Source: an uncultured Parasphingopyxis sp. (GTDB lineage: Bacteria; Pseudomonadota; Alphaproteobacteria; Sphingomonadales; Sphingomonadaceae). Taken from it: DNA of 64,000 bases. The notes under the pieces are model-generated. The model did not search any database. It saw only the letters and a list, made by a program, of their open reading frames with translations, and had not been told where the DNA came from. Each line of letters opens with the position of its first letter. Within the stretch, counting starts at the first letter, position 1. Where the stretch lies: NCBI GenBank assembly GCA_947259005.1, contig CAMYKP010000006.1, forward strand, positions 558,001 through 622,000, given 5' to 3'. A program made the translations under genes and the position numbers. Positions 1 through 8,962 of this stretch are shown here, piece by piece.

Positions 1-322
1 CGTAACGCATATCCGGAAAGCTCTGGAAGAAGCCCACCGCGTTCTCAAACGCGGCGGCCGGTTCTTCTGCCTCGAATTTTCGACGACGCTCTGGCCCGGT
101 TTTGCCGAAGCCTATGATCTCTACTCGCACAAGCTGGTTCCGAAGATCGGCCAGGTTCTGGCAAAAGACGAGGACAGCTATCGCTATCTGATCGAATCGA
201 TTCGCCGGTTTCCCGACATGCCGACTTTTAAAGGCATGATCGAAGAAGCCGGCTTCGTGCAGTGTAAGGTCGAGCCGATGCTGGGCGGCCTTGTCGCCAT
301 CCATAGCGGTTACCGGATTTGA
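1..322 (+). CDS. ubiE: Ubiquinone/menaquinone C-methyltransferase UbiE, C-terminal part (cut by window start)
   Basis: This is the last ~106 residues of a class I SAM-dependent methyltransferase, read in the frame starting at base 2. UbiE methylates the demethyl-benzoquinol intermediate of ubiquinone synthesis in the cytoplasm. The visible part carries the late UbiE features: a post-motif III stretch (VLKRGGRF) followed by CLEFSTT, then YDLYSHKLVPKIGQ, RYLIESIRRFP and a GGLVAIHSGYRI ending. The SAM-binding glycine motif lies upstream of the window. Its TGA stop overlaps the TTG start of ubiB by 4 nt, so the two are translationally coupled, as in many alphaproteobacteria. Confidence 0.93.
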   Translation, partial: VTHIRKALEEAHRVLKRGGRFFCLEFSTTLWPGFAEAYDLYSHKLVPKIGQVLAKDEDSYRYLIESIRRFPDMPTFKGMIEEAGFVQCKVEPMLGGLVAIHSGYRI

Positions 323-1851
323 CGCGTCCCAGAACGCATATCTGGCGGCTCCTGAAATGGGGCCGGACGCTGGCGCGGCACGGAGCGCTGAGCGGGATTG
401 AGCGCGATCCCCTGACGCCGCCGCCCGTCCGGCGCCTGATCAGGATTGCGCGTTTCGGCGCCCGGGTCCCCAAACAGCCTGCCTATGCCGATGCCTTTCA
501 GGAAATCGGTCCGGCCGCGATCAAGCTCGGTCAGACGCTGGCGACGCGCCCCGACCTTGTCGGCGAGGAAGCGACGCATGACCTGATGCGTTTGCAGGAC
601 CGTTTGCCGCCCGTTCCCTTTGCCCAGATCGAAGATGCCATCGCGCGGTCTTTCGACCGACCCGTCGACCAGCTGTTTTCGAGCATCGAGCCCGAGCCCG
701 TCGGTGCGGCCTCGATCGCGCAGGTCCACAAGGCCGTGACCAGCGACGGAAAAACCGTCGCCATCAAGGTGCTGCGCCCGGGGATCGAGAAGGAATTTGC
801 GCGCGATATCGACACCTATGAATGGGCGGCAGCACAGGTCGAGGCGATGGGCGGCGAGCTGGCGCGGCTTCGCCCGCGGCTGACTATCGAGACGTTCAAG
901 CGCTGGACGGCCCGCGAACTGGATCTGCGACGCGAGGCGGCCTCCGCCTCGGAACTGGCCGATGCCATGCAGGCCGAACCCGATTTCGTAGTGCCCCGGA
1001 TCGACTGGCAACGCACCGGCGGGCGCGTGATGACGCTCGAATGGTTTGACGGAATCAAGATTTCCGATCGCGCGGCGCTGGATGCCGCCGGCCATGACCG
1101 AAAAGCCCTTGCCGTAACGCTGGTCCGCGCCTTTCTCCGCCAGGCGATCTCGGAAGGGTTTTTTCATGCCGACCTGCATCAGGGCAATCTGTTCGTGCTG
1201 CCCGATGGCAAGATCGGCGCAATCGATTTCGGGATTATGGGCCGGGTCAACCGCCAGGCGCGGCTTTGGCTGGCGGAAATTCTCTACGGGCTGATCACCG
1301 GCAATTATCGCCGGGTGGCGGAAATCCATTTCGAAGCCGGCTATGTGCCCCCGCACCATGATGTTGCAGAATTCGCGACCGCCCTGCGCGCTGTCGGTGA
1401 GCCGATCCGTGGGCTGCCCGTGAAAGACATATCCATCGGCCAGATGCTTGATGGCTTGTTCGGCATTACCCGCGATTTCGACATGCAGACCCAGCCCCAT
1501 TTGCTGCTGCTCCAGAAGACCATGGTGATGGTCGAAGGCGTGGCGACGAGCCTCGATCCCGACATCAACATGTGGGAAACATCCAAGCCCTTTGTCGGGG
1601 AATGGTTGCGGAGCGAATTGGGGCCGGAAGCCGCGATGGCCGACCGGCTGAGGGAAGATGTGCGCACATTGTTACGGCTGCCGGAACTGGTCAGGCGGCT
1701 TGAAGCCGAGATTCCGAACCGCGGTGCAGCGCCCCCCGCCCCGCCCTTGCCCGTGGTCGAGCTGGTATCATTCGGAAATAGCTGGAAATATTGGCTGGTC
1801 GCTCTAATGGGCACCGGTCTGGGAGCAATAGGGAGTTGGTATTGGCTATAA
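319..1851 (+). CDS. ubiB: Ubiquinone biosynthesis ABC1/UbiB atypical kinase
   Basis: The 510-aa protein has all hallmarks of the UbiB/ABC1/ADCK family, which supports ubiquinone synthesis as a membrane-bound atypical ATPase/kinase. Seen are the KxGQ motif (KLGQTLATRPDL, ~69-80), the alanine-rich nucleotide loop GAASIAQVHKA (~129-139), the VAIK lysine (~150), the catalytic loop HADLHQGN (~283-290) and IDFG (~302-305). A hydrophobic C-terminal helix ending near the stop would anchor it in the inner membrane. The start is TTG at 319, overlapping the ubiE stop; no better start exists before the conserved region. Length is normal for the family. Confidence 0.96.
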   Translation: MTRPRTHIWRLLKWGRTLARHGALSGIERDPLTPPPVRRLIRIARFGARVPKQPAYADAFQEIGPAAIKLGQTLATRPDLVGEEATHDLMRLQDRLPPVPFAQIEDAIARSFDRPVDQLFSSIEPEPVGAASIAQVHKAVTSDGKTVAIKVLRPGIEKEFARDIDTYEWAAAQVEAMGGELARLRPRLTIETFKRWTARELDLRREAASASELADAMQAEPDFVVPRIDWQRTGGRVMTLEWFDGIKISDRAALDAAGHDRKALAVTLVRAFLRQAISEGFFHADLHQGNLFVLPDGKIGAIDFGIMGRVNRQARLWLAEILYGLITGNYRRVAEIHFEAGYVPPHHDVAEFATALRAVGEPIRGLPVKDISIGQMLDGLFGITRDFDMQTQPHLLLLQKTMVMVEGVATSLDPDINMWETSKPFVGEWLRSELGPEAAMADRLREDVRTLLRLPELVRRLEAEIPNRGAAPPAPPLPVVELVSFGNSWKYWLVALMGTGLGAIGSWYWL

Positions 1852-2690
1852 TCGCAAAATTGCGGAAACGATTTCGGAAAACCCCGAGCCGGCCGCAGCG
1901 TCCTGATGCCGACGGCGTAACCTATCGTCCCCTTCGTTCCCTCGATGAACGGATCGAAGGCTGGCGCGTCGTTATCGAAGATGATCGCCAGCGCGCAATG
2001 TATGATCGGGTAGCCGCGTCGATAGACCGTACCGCCTATGCAGCACTGCAGGACAAATATCGCGCCGAGATCGAAGCCGCCGAAGAGCTGGCCGTTACCA
2101 AATATCTCGACCTTGCCCCCTGGTTCATGATCCATTCCCGCCTTGCACGAATGCTCGATATCGACACCCGGCCTAAATGCTCGATCCTCGATATCGGTGC
2201 GGGCGGCGGACAGTTTCTCGCAATAGCCAAGGCCTATGGACATGAGGTTCTCGCTTTCGACAAGCCTGATCCTGCTGTTTACGGCGATCTGCTCAAGCTT
2301 TGCGGAATCCCGCGGATCGAAGGCAGTGTTCAGTTGGGCGAGCCTCTGCCCCAGTCGATTGGCCGCTTTGACCTCATCATGATCAATGGTCAGGTGTTTG
2401 ATGTTTTCCCCAAAAGCGGTGGCAAGCGCTGGACCGTTAGCGAGTGGGCGTCTTTCCTCGAATATCTGACCGCGACGCATCTCGAATATCCGTCGACCCT
2501 GTTCGTTGGCCTCAACAAATCGGCCGGCCCGACAGGCGTGGAAGAATTTCTCTGGCCGCTTGTCGACCTTGCCGAGGAGCATGGCGCAACCGTCGAACGG
2601 AAACGCGCAACGATGCACTATGAACTTACCGAGCCGCTGAATTTCGAAGGGGCGTCCAAAGACCCCTGGCTTACGCTCGGCAAAGCATGA
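1842..2690 (+). CDS. Class I SAM-dependent methyltransferase, substrate unknown
   Basis: The central part carries SAM motif I (ILDIGAGGGQFLAIAKAYG), an acidic residue after strand 2 (VLAFDKPD) and FDLIMINGQVFDVF as the motif IV region, so a Rossmann methyltransferase fold is well supported. The N-terminal ~100 residues are basic then helical and have no recognised domain. The TTG at 1842 is chosen because GGGAG lies 6 nt upstream; this overlaps the ubiB 3' end by 10 nt and suggests coupling. An in-frame TTG at 1836 and another at 1791 are alternatives. It sits between ubiB and coaBC, but nothing shows that it acts in quinone or CoA synthesis. Confidence 0.8.
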   Translation: MAIIAKLRKRFRKTPSRPQRPDADGVTYRPLRSLDERIEGWRVVIEDDRQRAMYDRVAASIDRTAYAALQDKYRAEIEAAEELAVTKYLDLAPWFMIHSRLARMLDIDTRPKCSILDIGAGGGQFLAIAKAYGHEVLAFDKPDPAVYGDLLKLCGIPRIEGSVQLGEPLPQSIGRFDLIMINGQVFDVFPKSGGKRWTVSEWASFLEYLTATHLEYPSTLFVGLNKSAGPTGVEEFLWPLVDLAEEHGATVERKRATMHYELTEPLNFEGASKDPWLTLGKA

Positions 2691-2727
2691 CTCGACAAAA
2701 CTCCATCCGAACCGCACATTTGCGACC

Positions 2728-3927
2728 ATGAACGGAAAACGCATCCTGCTCGTGATCGGGGGCGGTATTGCCGCCTACAAGTCGTGCGAGCTGATCCGGC
2801 TGATCCGCAAGGCGGGCGGCGATGTGACGTGCGTGCTCACCAGAAGCGGCGCCGAGTTCGTCACCCCGATGACCCTCGCCGCGCTTTCGGAGGCCGAAGT
2901 CTATACGAGCCTGTGGGATCTCAAGAACGAAACCGAGATGGGCCATATCCAGCTCTCTCGCGAAGCGGATCTGATCGTGGTCTGCCCGGCCACTGCCGAC
3001 CTGATGGCGAAGATGGCCGCCGGCATCGCCGATGATCTGGCGACAACGCTCCTGCTTGCGACAGACACGCAGGTGATGGCCGTCCCCGCCATGAATGTGC
3101 GAATGTGGGAGCATGAGGCGACGAAACGCAACGTGGCTCAGCTTCGCACAGACGGCGTGATCGTCCTCAACCCGGACGAAGGCGCGATGGCCTGCGGTGA
3201 ATATGGCGAAGGACGCCTGCCCGAACCGGAGGCCGTGTTCGCAGAAATCGAAGATCGGCTGAGCGGCGCCAGCCCGGAACACTCGCAACCACTTTTGGGC
3301 AAGCGTGTCGTCATCACTGCCGGCCCGACGCACGAGCCCATCGATCCGGTGCGCTATATCGCGAACCGCTCTTCGGGCCGTCAGGGTTTTGCCATCGCCG
3401 GTGCTTTGGCGCGGCTGGGCGCCGCAGTCTCGCTGATTTCCGGCCCGGTTTCCCTTGAAACCCCGCGCGGCGTCAAGCGGGTCGATGTCGAAACCGCGCT
3501 CGAAATGGAAGCGGCGGTCAACAAGGCGCTGCCCGCCGATGTGGCGATTCTCGTAGCTGCCGTCGCCGACTGGCGCGCCGAGGCCTCACCGCGGAAGATC
3601 AAGAAAGGGGAAACCGGCGGGCCGCCCGAGCTCAACCTGACCGAAAATCCCGATATCCTTGCTGGCCTCGCCGCCCATGATCAGCGCCCCGGCCTGCTGA
3701 TCGGATTTGCCGCCGAAACGGACAAGGTTGTCGGCCATGCCAAGGCCAAGCTGGACCGCAAAGGCTGTGACTGGATCATCGCCAATGATGTCTCGGGCGA
3801 TGTCATGGGCGGCACGAACAACAGTGTTCATGTCATCACCGCCCAAGGTGTCGAAAGCTGGGAGCAGTTGCCCAAACGCGAAGTTGCCCGGCGCCTCGCA
3901 GAACGGATCGCCGAGACGCTGGCATGA
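2728..3927 (+). CDS. coaBC: Bifunctional phosphopantothenoylcysteine decarboxylase / phosphopantothenate-cysteine ligase
   Basis: The 399-aa enzyme performs two consecutive steps of coenzyme A synthesis: ligating cysteine to 4'-phosphopantothenate, then decarboxylating the product with FMN. The N-terminal CoaC half shows GGGIAAYKSCELIR, the PAMN motif (AMNVRMWEHEAT) and the substrate-flap region MACGEYGEGRLPE with its cysteine. The C-terminal CoaB half starts near residue 190 with VVITAGPTHEPIDPVR, followed by NRSSGRQG, AAVADWR and KIKK. Length and domain order are normal. Its stop overlaps the next start by 4 nt (ATGA). Confidence 0.97.
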   Translation: MNGKRILLVIGGGIAAYKSCELIRLIRKAGGDVTCVLTRSGAEFVTPMTLAALSEAEVYTSLWDLKNETEMGHIQLSREADLIVVCPATADLMAKMAAGIADDLATTLLLATDTQVMAVPAMNVRMWEHEATKRNVAQLRTDGVIVLNPDEGAMACGEYGEGRLPEPEAVFAEIEDRLSGASPEHSQPLLGKRVVITAGPTHEPIDPVRYIANRSSGRQGFAIAGALARLGAAVSLISGPVSLETPRGVKRVDVETALEMEAAVNKALPADVAILVAAVADWRAEASPRKIKKGETGGPPELNLTENPDILAGLAAHDQRPGLLIGFAAETDKVVGHAKAKLDRKGCDWIIANDVSGDVMGGTNNSVHVITAQGVESWEQLPKREVARRLAERIAETLA

Positions 3928-4355
3928 CGAAGCGCGAGCTGCTGTTCCTGCCCGGCCTCGCCCCTCATGCCGATATCGCAATCGCCGCACTGCGCCTGCT
4001 GACCGGCGCTTTCCTGGTCTATGGCGTATGGGACAATATCGTTAGCTCTGCCCGAATGGATGAGTTCATCGCTTTTCTGGCAGCCTTCGATTTCCCATCC
4101 CCCGAACTGCTCGGGCCGCTGACCGTCTGGGTTCAGTTTGCCGTGGGGATATTGCTGATTCTCGGCCTGTTCACGCGCTGGGCGGGGATCCTGCTCGCCG
4201 TGAATTTCATCGTCGGTGTCGTGGGCGTGCATTGGGATCAGAGTTTTCGCGAATGGTGGCCGGCAATCGTGCTTGTCTCCATTGGCATCGTTTTTACCAC
4301 GGCCGGCGCGGGCCGCTGGTCGCTGGACGCAAGGTTCGAAGGAAAGACTGCATGA
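3924..4355 (+). CDS. DoxX family integral membrane protein
   Basis: This 143-aa protein is nearly all membrane-spanning: four hydrophobic helices beginning with [21 protein letters not shown], then [40 protein letters not shown] and [23 protein letters not shown]. That pattern, and the GRWSLD-type ending, match DoxX/DoxD-like proteins, inner-membrane proteins often tied to respiratory or redox processes but without one agreed activity. It overlaps coaBC upstream and dut downstream by 4 nt each, so it is co-translated in this operon. Confidence 0.85.
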   Translation: MTKRELLFLPGLAPHADIAIAALRLLTGAFLVYGVWDNIVSSARMDEFIAFLAAFDFPSPELLGPLTVWVQFAVGILLILGLFTRWAGILLAVNFIVGVVGVHWDQSFREWWPAIVLVSIGIVFTTAGAGRWSLDARFEGKTA

Positions 4356-4789
4356 TCGAAATTCAGATGAAACGCCTGCCCCATGGCGACGGCCTGCCAA
4401 TGCCAGCCTATGCCAGTGCAGGCGCGGCCGGAATGGATGTGGTGACGGCGGAAGACTTCACGCTGGCGCCAGGCGAACGCATGGCCGTGCCCAGCGGGTT
4501 CGCGATTGCCATTCCTGATGGCTATGAGGTGCAGGTCCGCCCGCGCTCTGGCCTCGCCTTCAAGCACGGCGTCACCTGCCTGAATACGCCCGGCACCATC
4601 GACAGCGATTATCGCGGCGAGGTGAAGGTTATTCTCGCCAATCTCGGCAGTGAACCCTTCTCCGCGCTGCGCGGCGAACGCATCGCACAGCTTGTGCCCG
4701 CGGCCGTTCAGCGCGCCGAGATGATCGAAGTCGAGGATCTGGACGACACCCAGCGCGGATCAGGCGGATTCGGCTCCACCGGGCGCTGA
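4352..4789 (+). CDS. dut: Deoxyuridine 5'-triphosphate nucleotidohydrolase (dUTPase)
   Basis: The 145-aa protein hydrolyses dUTP to dUMP and pyrophosphate, keeping uracil out of DNA and feeding dTMP synthesis. All five motifs of the trimeric family are in order: [26 protein letters not shown] (with the catalytic Asp), RIAQLV and the flexible C-terminal [11 protein letters not shown]. The ATG at 4352, which overlaps the preceding stop as ATGA, gives the usual family length; the frame is open further upstream but those residues would overlap the DoxX gene. Confidence 0.97.
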   Translation: MIEIQMKRLPHGDGLPMPAYASAGAAGMDVVTAEDFTLAPGERMAVPSGFAIAIPDGYEVQVRPRSGLAFKHGVTCLNTPGTIDSDYRGEVKVILANLGSEPFSALRGERIAQLVPAAVQRAEMIEVEDLDDTQRGSGGFGSTGR

Positions 4790-4799
4790 TGGCAGGCGC

Positions 4800-5552
4800 A
4801 TGAGCCTCACCGACGATCAGCTTGAGCGCTATGCGCGCCATATCGTCCTCAAGGAAATTGGCGGCGAAGGGCAGAAGAAGCTGCTCGGAGCGACGGTGGC
4901 CATTGTCGGCGCTGGCGGGATCGGCTCGCCGCTGATCCAGTATCTTGCAGCAGCCGGTATCGGCGGGCTGCGGATCATCGACGATGATGTGGTCGCGCTC
5001 TCCAATCTCCAGCGGCAGACGCTGTTCGCAACGGCCGATATTGGGCAGCCCAAAGTCGAACGTGCTCAAGGCGCTGTCGCTCAACTCAATCCGGATGTGG
5101 TTGTCGAAACCCGGAACGCGCGGCTCGTTGCGGCCAATATCGAGGATTTCCTGACAGACATCGAAATGGTCGTCGACGGTTCTGACAATTTCGCAACCCG
5201 CCTGCTCGTCGCAGATACCGCGCATCGACTTCATGTTCCGCTCATCTCTGCTGCCATCGGTCAGTTCGAAGGGCAGCTCGGTGTCTTTCGTGGCTGGGAG
5301 CCGGACAAGCCCTGCTATCGCTGTTTCGTCGGAGCAGACCCTGATCGCCCCGATGTGAGTTGTGCCGATCAGGGCGTGCTCGGCGCACTCGCCGGGATCA
5401 TGGGCAGCATGGCGGCGATGGAAACGATTCGCCAGATTGCCGGCTTTGGCGAGGATAGCGCGGGCAAACTCCTACTCTTCGATGCGCTGAGCCTCAGAAG
5501 CCGTACATTAAAGCTCCCCAAGGACCCTGGATGCTCCATTTGCGCGGCCTGA
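4800..5552 (+). CDS. moeB: HesA/MoeB/ThiF family adenylyltransferase
   Basis: This 250-aa E1-like enzyme adenylates the C-terminal glycine of a ubiquitin-like sulfur carrier (MoaD or ThiS type). Seen are the ATP loop VAIVGAGGIGSPLIQYLA (~34-51), the Asp/Asn-Arg-Gln set DDDVVALSNLQRQTLF, and the VVDGSDNFATR motif. Two CxxC pairs, CYRC near 176 and CSIC at the end, would bind zinc; VSCADQG holds the candidate reactive cysteine. Whether it serves molybdopterin (MoeB) or thiamine (ThiF) cannot be decided from sequence alone, so the symbol is provisional. Confidence 0.85.
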   Translation: MSLTDDQLERYARHIVLKEIGGEGQKKLLGATVAIVGAGGIGSPLIQYLAAAGIGGLRIIDDDVVALSNLQRQTLFATADIGQPKVERAQGAVAQLNPDVVVETRNARLVAANIEDFLTDIEMVVDGSDNFATRLLVADTAHRLHVPLISAAIGQFEGQLGVFRGWEPDKPCYRCFVGADPDRPDVSCADQGVLGALAGIMGSMAAMETIRQIAGFGEDSAGKLLLFDALSLRSRTLKLPKDPGCSICAA

Positions 5553-5902
5553 CCATCATCCTGACCGGCACCGACCCGGAACGCTTCTACGCGGCTCTCT
5601 CGGTTGCTGCAGCCTATGCGGCAACGGGTGCAAGCACGCAGATATTCCTTGAAGGCCGGGCGGTTAGCCTCCTCGCCGAACGGTCCCCGGCACCCGGCGA
5701 TGGCGATCGCCATGCCAATGGATTGCCCACACTTGCCGAAATGCGGGAAGAAGCAACCCAGCTCAGTGTCCGGCTGATTGCTTGTCAGGGCGGCATGGCG
5801 CTGGCAGGATTGGAAATCGACGCGCTTGGCCCGGATGTGGAAGCGGGCGGCCTTGTCGGACTGATGACGCGCCTTGGCGATGACAGGCTCGTCACGCTTT
5901 AG
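5531..5902 (+). CDS. DsrE/DsrF-like small sulfur-relay family protein
   Basis: A 123-aa cytoplasmic protein with the alternating strand/helix pattern of the DsrE fold: LTIILTGTDPERFYAALSVAAAYAATGASTQIFLEG at the start and a conserved single cysteine in RLIACQGGMALAGLE, the position of the reactive cysteine in DsrE/TusD-like proteins. It begins inside the last 22 nt of the preceding adenylyltransferase gene, so the two are translationally linked; a sulfur-transfer role alongside a MoeB/ThiF enzyme would make sense but is inference. The family call comes from motif and size only. Confidence 0.6.
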   Translation: MLHLRGLTIILTGTDPERFYAALSVAAAYAATGASTQIFLEGRAVSLLAERSPAPGDGDRHANGLPTLAEMREEATQLSVRLIACQGGMALAGLEIDALGPDVEAGGLVGLMTRLGDDRLVTL

Positions 5903-5914
5903 GGGAGATATGCC

Positions 5915-6322
5915 ATGACATTACCCGTAACCGCAGCGCTGGCCGCCGCCATGGGCGCGCTTTTGCTGCTGCTTGCAATCGATACGGTAAGACAGCGTTT
6001 CCGGACCAGCACCGCGCATGGTCTTGGCGATGATCAGCGGCTGACCAGCGCTTCCCGCTCGCACGGCAATCTGGCCGAACATGCACCGATCGTCATCATC
6101 CTGATTGCCCTGCTCGAACTGAGCCAGGCCAACCATATGGGCCTCATGATTGTTTCGGGCGTGTTTATCCTAGCTCGCCTTTTCCACATCCACGGACTCT
6201 ACAACCCCAAGGAAGGCGGCGGCCCGCCACTCTCCCGTGCACTGGGCGTAATCCTGACCTGGATCGTGCTGGCCACGCTTATCGGTTGGACCCTCTGGCT
6301 GCTCAAGGGCCATCTCGGCTAA
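5915..6322 (+). CDS. MAPEG family membrane protein
   Basis: The 135-aa protein has four hydrophobic helices and the MAPEG signature RSHGNLAEHAP on the loop after helix 1, with ARLFHIHGLYNP later. MAPEG proteins include microsomal glutathione transferases and leukotriene synthases; bacterial YecN-like members are mostly uncharacterised inner-membrane proteins, so no substrate is proposed. It follows the DsrE-like gene by 12 nt behind a GGGGAG ribosome site and ends 4 bp from the convergent topA stop. Confidence 0.85.
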   Translation: MTLPVTAALAAAMGALLLLLAIDTVRQRFRTSTAHGLGDDQRLTSASRSHGNLAEHAPIVIILIALLELSQANHMGLMIVSGVFILARLFHIHGLYNPKEGGGPPLSRALGVILTWIVLATLIGWTLWLLKGHLG

Positions 6323-6326
6323 ACTT

Positions 6327-8891
6327 TTAGCTTTCGGATTCCGTTTTTGCTGCGGGCTTCTTCTTCGCTGCGGGCTTCTTCTTGGCCGGGGCTTTTTTCT
6401 TCTTGGCCGGAGCCTTGCGCTTTTTCTTCGCCGGACCCTTGGCCGCGCGTTCGTCGATCAGCTGGGCCGCTTCCTCAAGCGTCAGTTCATCCTTGTCGAC
6501 GGTTTTGGGAATCGTCGCATTGGTCGTCCCGTCGGTAACATAAGGGCCATAGCGGCCGTCCATCAGCTTGATCTCTTCCTCGGTGCGCGGATGCTTGCCG
6601 AGAACCTTGAGCGGCTCACGAGCCCCGCGACCACGCCCGCCCTTGGTCTTCGCTTCGGCGATTTTTACGACCGCCGCGTTCATGCCGATCTCGAAAACCT
6701 CGTCCGTCGTATCGAGCCTTGCATATTTGCCATCATGGCGAAGATACGGCCCGTAACGGCCGATCGCCGCTTCGATTTCCTTGCCGGTCTCGGGGTGCTC
6801 ACCCACGATGCGCGGCAGTGAGAGCAGCTTGATCGCCATTTCCAGATCGACATCGGCGCGGGCCACATCCTTGGGGATCGAGGCGCGCTTGGGCTTTTCG
6901 CCCTCACCCTGACCCATTTCGACATAGGGACCGAAACGCCCGGTTTTGAATTCGATATCTTGACCGGTTTCGGGGTCCTTGCCGAGAACCTCGTCCTCAC
7001 CCTGATCGGGCTGATCGCCGCCACGCTGACCGAACTGGCGCGTATATTTGCACTCGGGATAGTTGGAACAGGCGATAAAGGCGCCATAGCGCCCGCCGCG
7101 CAGCGCCAACCGACCTTCTTCGCAGCGCGGGCAAAGGCGTGGATCGGAGCCGTCTTCCTTTTCCGGGAAGAGCAAGGGCTCCAGAAATGTGTCGAGTTCG
7201 GCGGTAACCTCTGAAGGTTTGCGCTCCATCACCTCATCGGTTTTGGGTTTGAAATCCTGCCAGAAGGCCCGGAGAATTTCCTGCCACTGCGCGCGGCCAC
7301 CGGAGATATCGTCCAGCTCTTCTTCCAGCCCCGCAGTGAAGTCATAGCTCACATAGCGTTCGAAAAACCGTTCCAGAAACGATGTGACAAGCCGCCCGCT
7401 TTCCTCTGGAAAGAAACGGTTTTTATCGACCCGCACATATTCGCGAGTCTTGAGCGTCTGAAGGATCGAGGCATAGGTCGACGGACGGCCAATGCCGAGT
7501 TCTTCCATCTTCTTGACCAGGCTGGCTTCGGAATAGCGCGGCGGTGGCTGGGTGAAATGCTGTTCGGCATCGACGCTCTTTTTCGCCGGTGCATCGCCCT
7601 GGCTCATCATCGGCAGCAGCTTTGAATCCTCATCGCCATCATCATCACGACCTTCGGTATAAAGCGCCATGAATCCAGGGAATTTGACGACCTGACCGGT
7701 TGCCCGCAGCGCCGTCTGGCCCGTGCCTTCTTCCATCTCGACCGTCGTACGTTCGAGGCGTGCCGAGGCCATCTGGCTGGCGAGTGCGCGCTTGAAAACC
7801 AGCTCATAAAGCCGCGCATGGTCACCGCCCCCAACCTTGTCGCGGGAGAAATCGGTAGGCCGGATCGCCTCATGGGCCTCCTGCGCATTTTTCGCCTTCG
7901 TCTTGTAGACGCGCGGCTTGTCCGGAACGTAGCTGGCATCATAGCGGTTCGCGATTGCCCCGCGCGCAGCCGAAATCGCCGAACCGTCCATCTGTACGCC
8001 GTCCGTACGCATATAGGTGATGGCCCCGTCTTCGTAGAGCTGCTGCGCTATCCGCATGGTATGGCTTGCCGCAAAACCGAGCTTGCGCGCCGCTTCCTGC
8101 TGCATCGTCGATGTCGTGAATGGCGGCGGCGGGTTGCGGGTCAGCGGTTTGGTCTCGACCGAAACGATCTTGAACAGTCCGGCCTCGACCTCGTCCTTGG
8201 CAGCGGTCGCATCGCCCTCATTGCCGATCGTCAGCCGGTCGATCTTGTCGCCGCGCCAGCGAACCAGCCGGGCCGTGAATTCCGTTCCATCCTGCTCCAT
8301 CTGGGCAGCGATCGACCAGTATTCCTGCGGTTTGAAAGCTTCGATCTCACGCTCGCGCTCAACGACGAGTTTGAGCGCGACAGACTGAACGCGGCCAGCG
8401 GATTTTGCGCCGGGAAGCTTGCGCCAGAGCACCGGCGACAGGGTGAAGCCGACCAGGTAATCGAGTGCACGCCGGGCGCGATAGGCGTCGACCAGATCAT
8501 GATCGAGCTCGCGAGGATGGGCGATTGCATCAAGCACGGCCGCCTTGGTGATCGCATTGAAGGCTACCCGCTCAACCCTGGCAGGAAGCGCCTTGCGCTT
8601 CTGGAGCACCTCCTGAACATGCCAGCTGATCGCCTCACCCTCTCGGTCAGGGTCAGTCGCGAGGATCAGTTCATCGGCATCCTTTGCCGCATCCGTGATC
8701 GCCTTGAGCTGTTTGGTCTTGTCACCATAGTTCTGCCACTTCATCGCAAAACCGTCTTCAGGATCGACCGACCCGTCCTTGGGCGGCAGATCGCGAACAT
8801 GACCATAGGATGCGAGGACGCGGTAATCGCCGCCAAGATATTTTTCGATGGTCTTCGCCTTGGCCGGCGATTCAACAACTACAAGTTTCAT
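6327..8891 (-). CDS. topA: DNA topoisomerase I (type IA)
   Basis: The 854-aa enzyme relaxes negative supercoils through a 5'-phosphotyrosine intermediate. The Toprim domain opens with VVVESPAKAKTIEKYLGG and holds DPDREGE; the active-site tyrosine is in AITYMRTDG (~residue 300); SAGRVQSVAL and GRPSTYA are further family motifs. A C-terminal zinc finger (CPRCEEG...CSNYPEC) is followed by three GRFGPYV/GRYGPYL/GRYGPYV repeats. The last ~40 residues are almost only Lys, Ala and Pro in AKKK blocks, a disordered, DNA-binding, histone-H1-like tail. It lies downstream of plsY and dprA on the same strand. Confidence 0.97.
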   Translation of the reverse strand: MKLVVVESPAKAKTIEKYLGGDYRVLASYGHVRDLPPKDGSVDPEDGFAMKWQNYGDKTKQLKAITDAAKDADELILATDPDREGEAISWHVQEVLQKRKALPARVERVAFNAITKAAVLDAIAHPRELDHDLVDAYRARRALDYLVGFTLSPVLWRKLPGAKSAGRVQSVALKLVVEREREIEAFKPQEYWSIAAQMEQDGTEFTARLVRWRGDKIDRLTIGNEGDATAAKDEVEAGLFKIVSVETKPLTRNPPPPFTTSTMQQEAARKLGFAASHTMRIAQQLYEDGAITYMRTDGVQMDGSAISAARGAIANRYDASYVPDKPRVYKTKAKNAQEAHEAIRPTDFSRDKVGGGDHARLYELVFKRALASQMASARLERTTVEMEEGTGQTALRATGQVVKFPGFMALYTEGRDDDGDEDSKLLPMMSQGDAPAKKSVDAEQHFTQPPPRYSEASLVKKMEELGIGRPSTYASILQTLKTREYVRVDKNRFFPEESGRLVTSFLERFFERYVSYDFTAGLEEELDDISGGRAQWQEILRAFWQDFKPKTDEVMERKPSEVTAELDTFLEPLLFPEKEDGSDPRLCPRCEEGRLALRGGRYGAFIACSNYPECKYTRQFGQRGGDQPDQGEDEVLGKDPETGQDIEFKTGRFGPYVEMGQGEGEKPKRASIPKDVARADVDLEMAIKLLSLPRIVGEHPETGKEIEAAIGRYGPYLRHDGKYARLDTTDEVFEIGMNAAVVKIAEAKTKGGRGRGAREPLKVLGKHPRTEEEIKLMDGRYGPYVTDGTTNATIPKTVDKDELTLEEAAQLIDERAAKGPAKKKRKAPAKKKKAPAKKKPAAKKKPAAKTESES

Positions 8892-8962
8892 AAGGCGGGC
8901 AATTCTCTCAGTTCAGGCGGGGCTCTCATACGCGTACGAGGATGCGATGCAAATCGCGTTCG

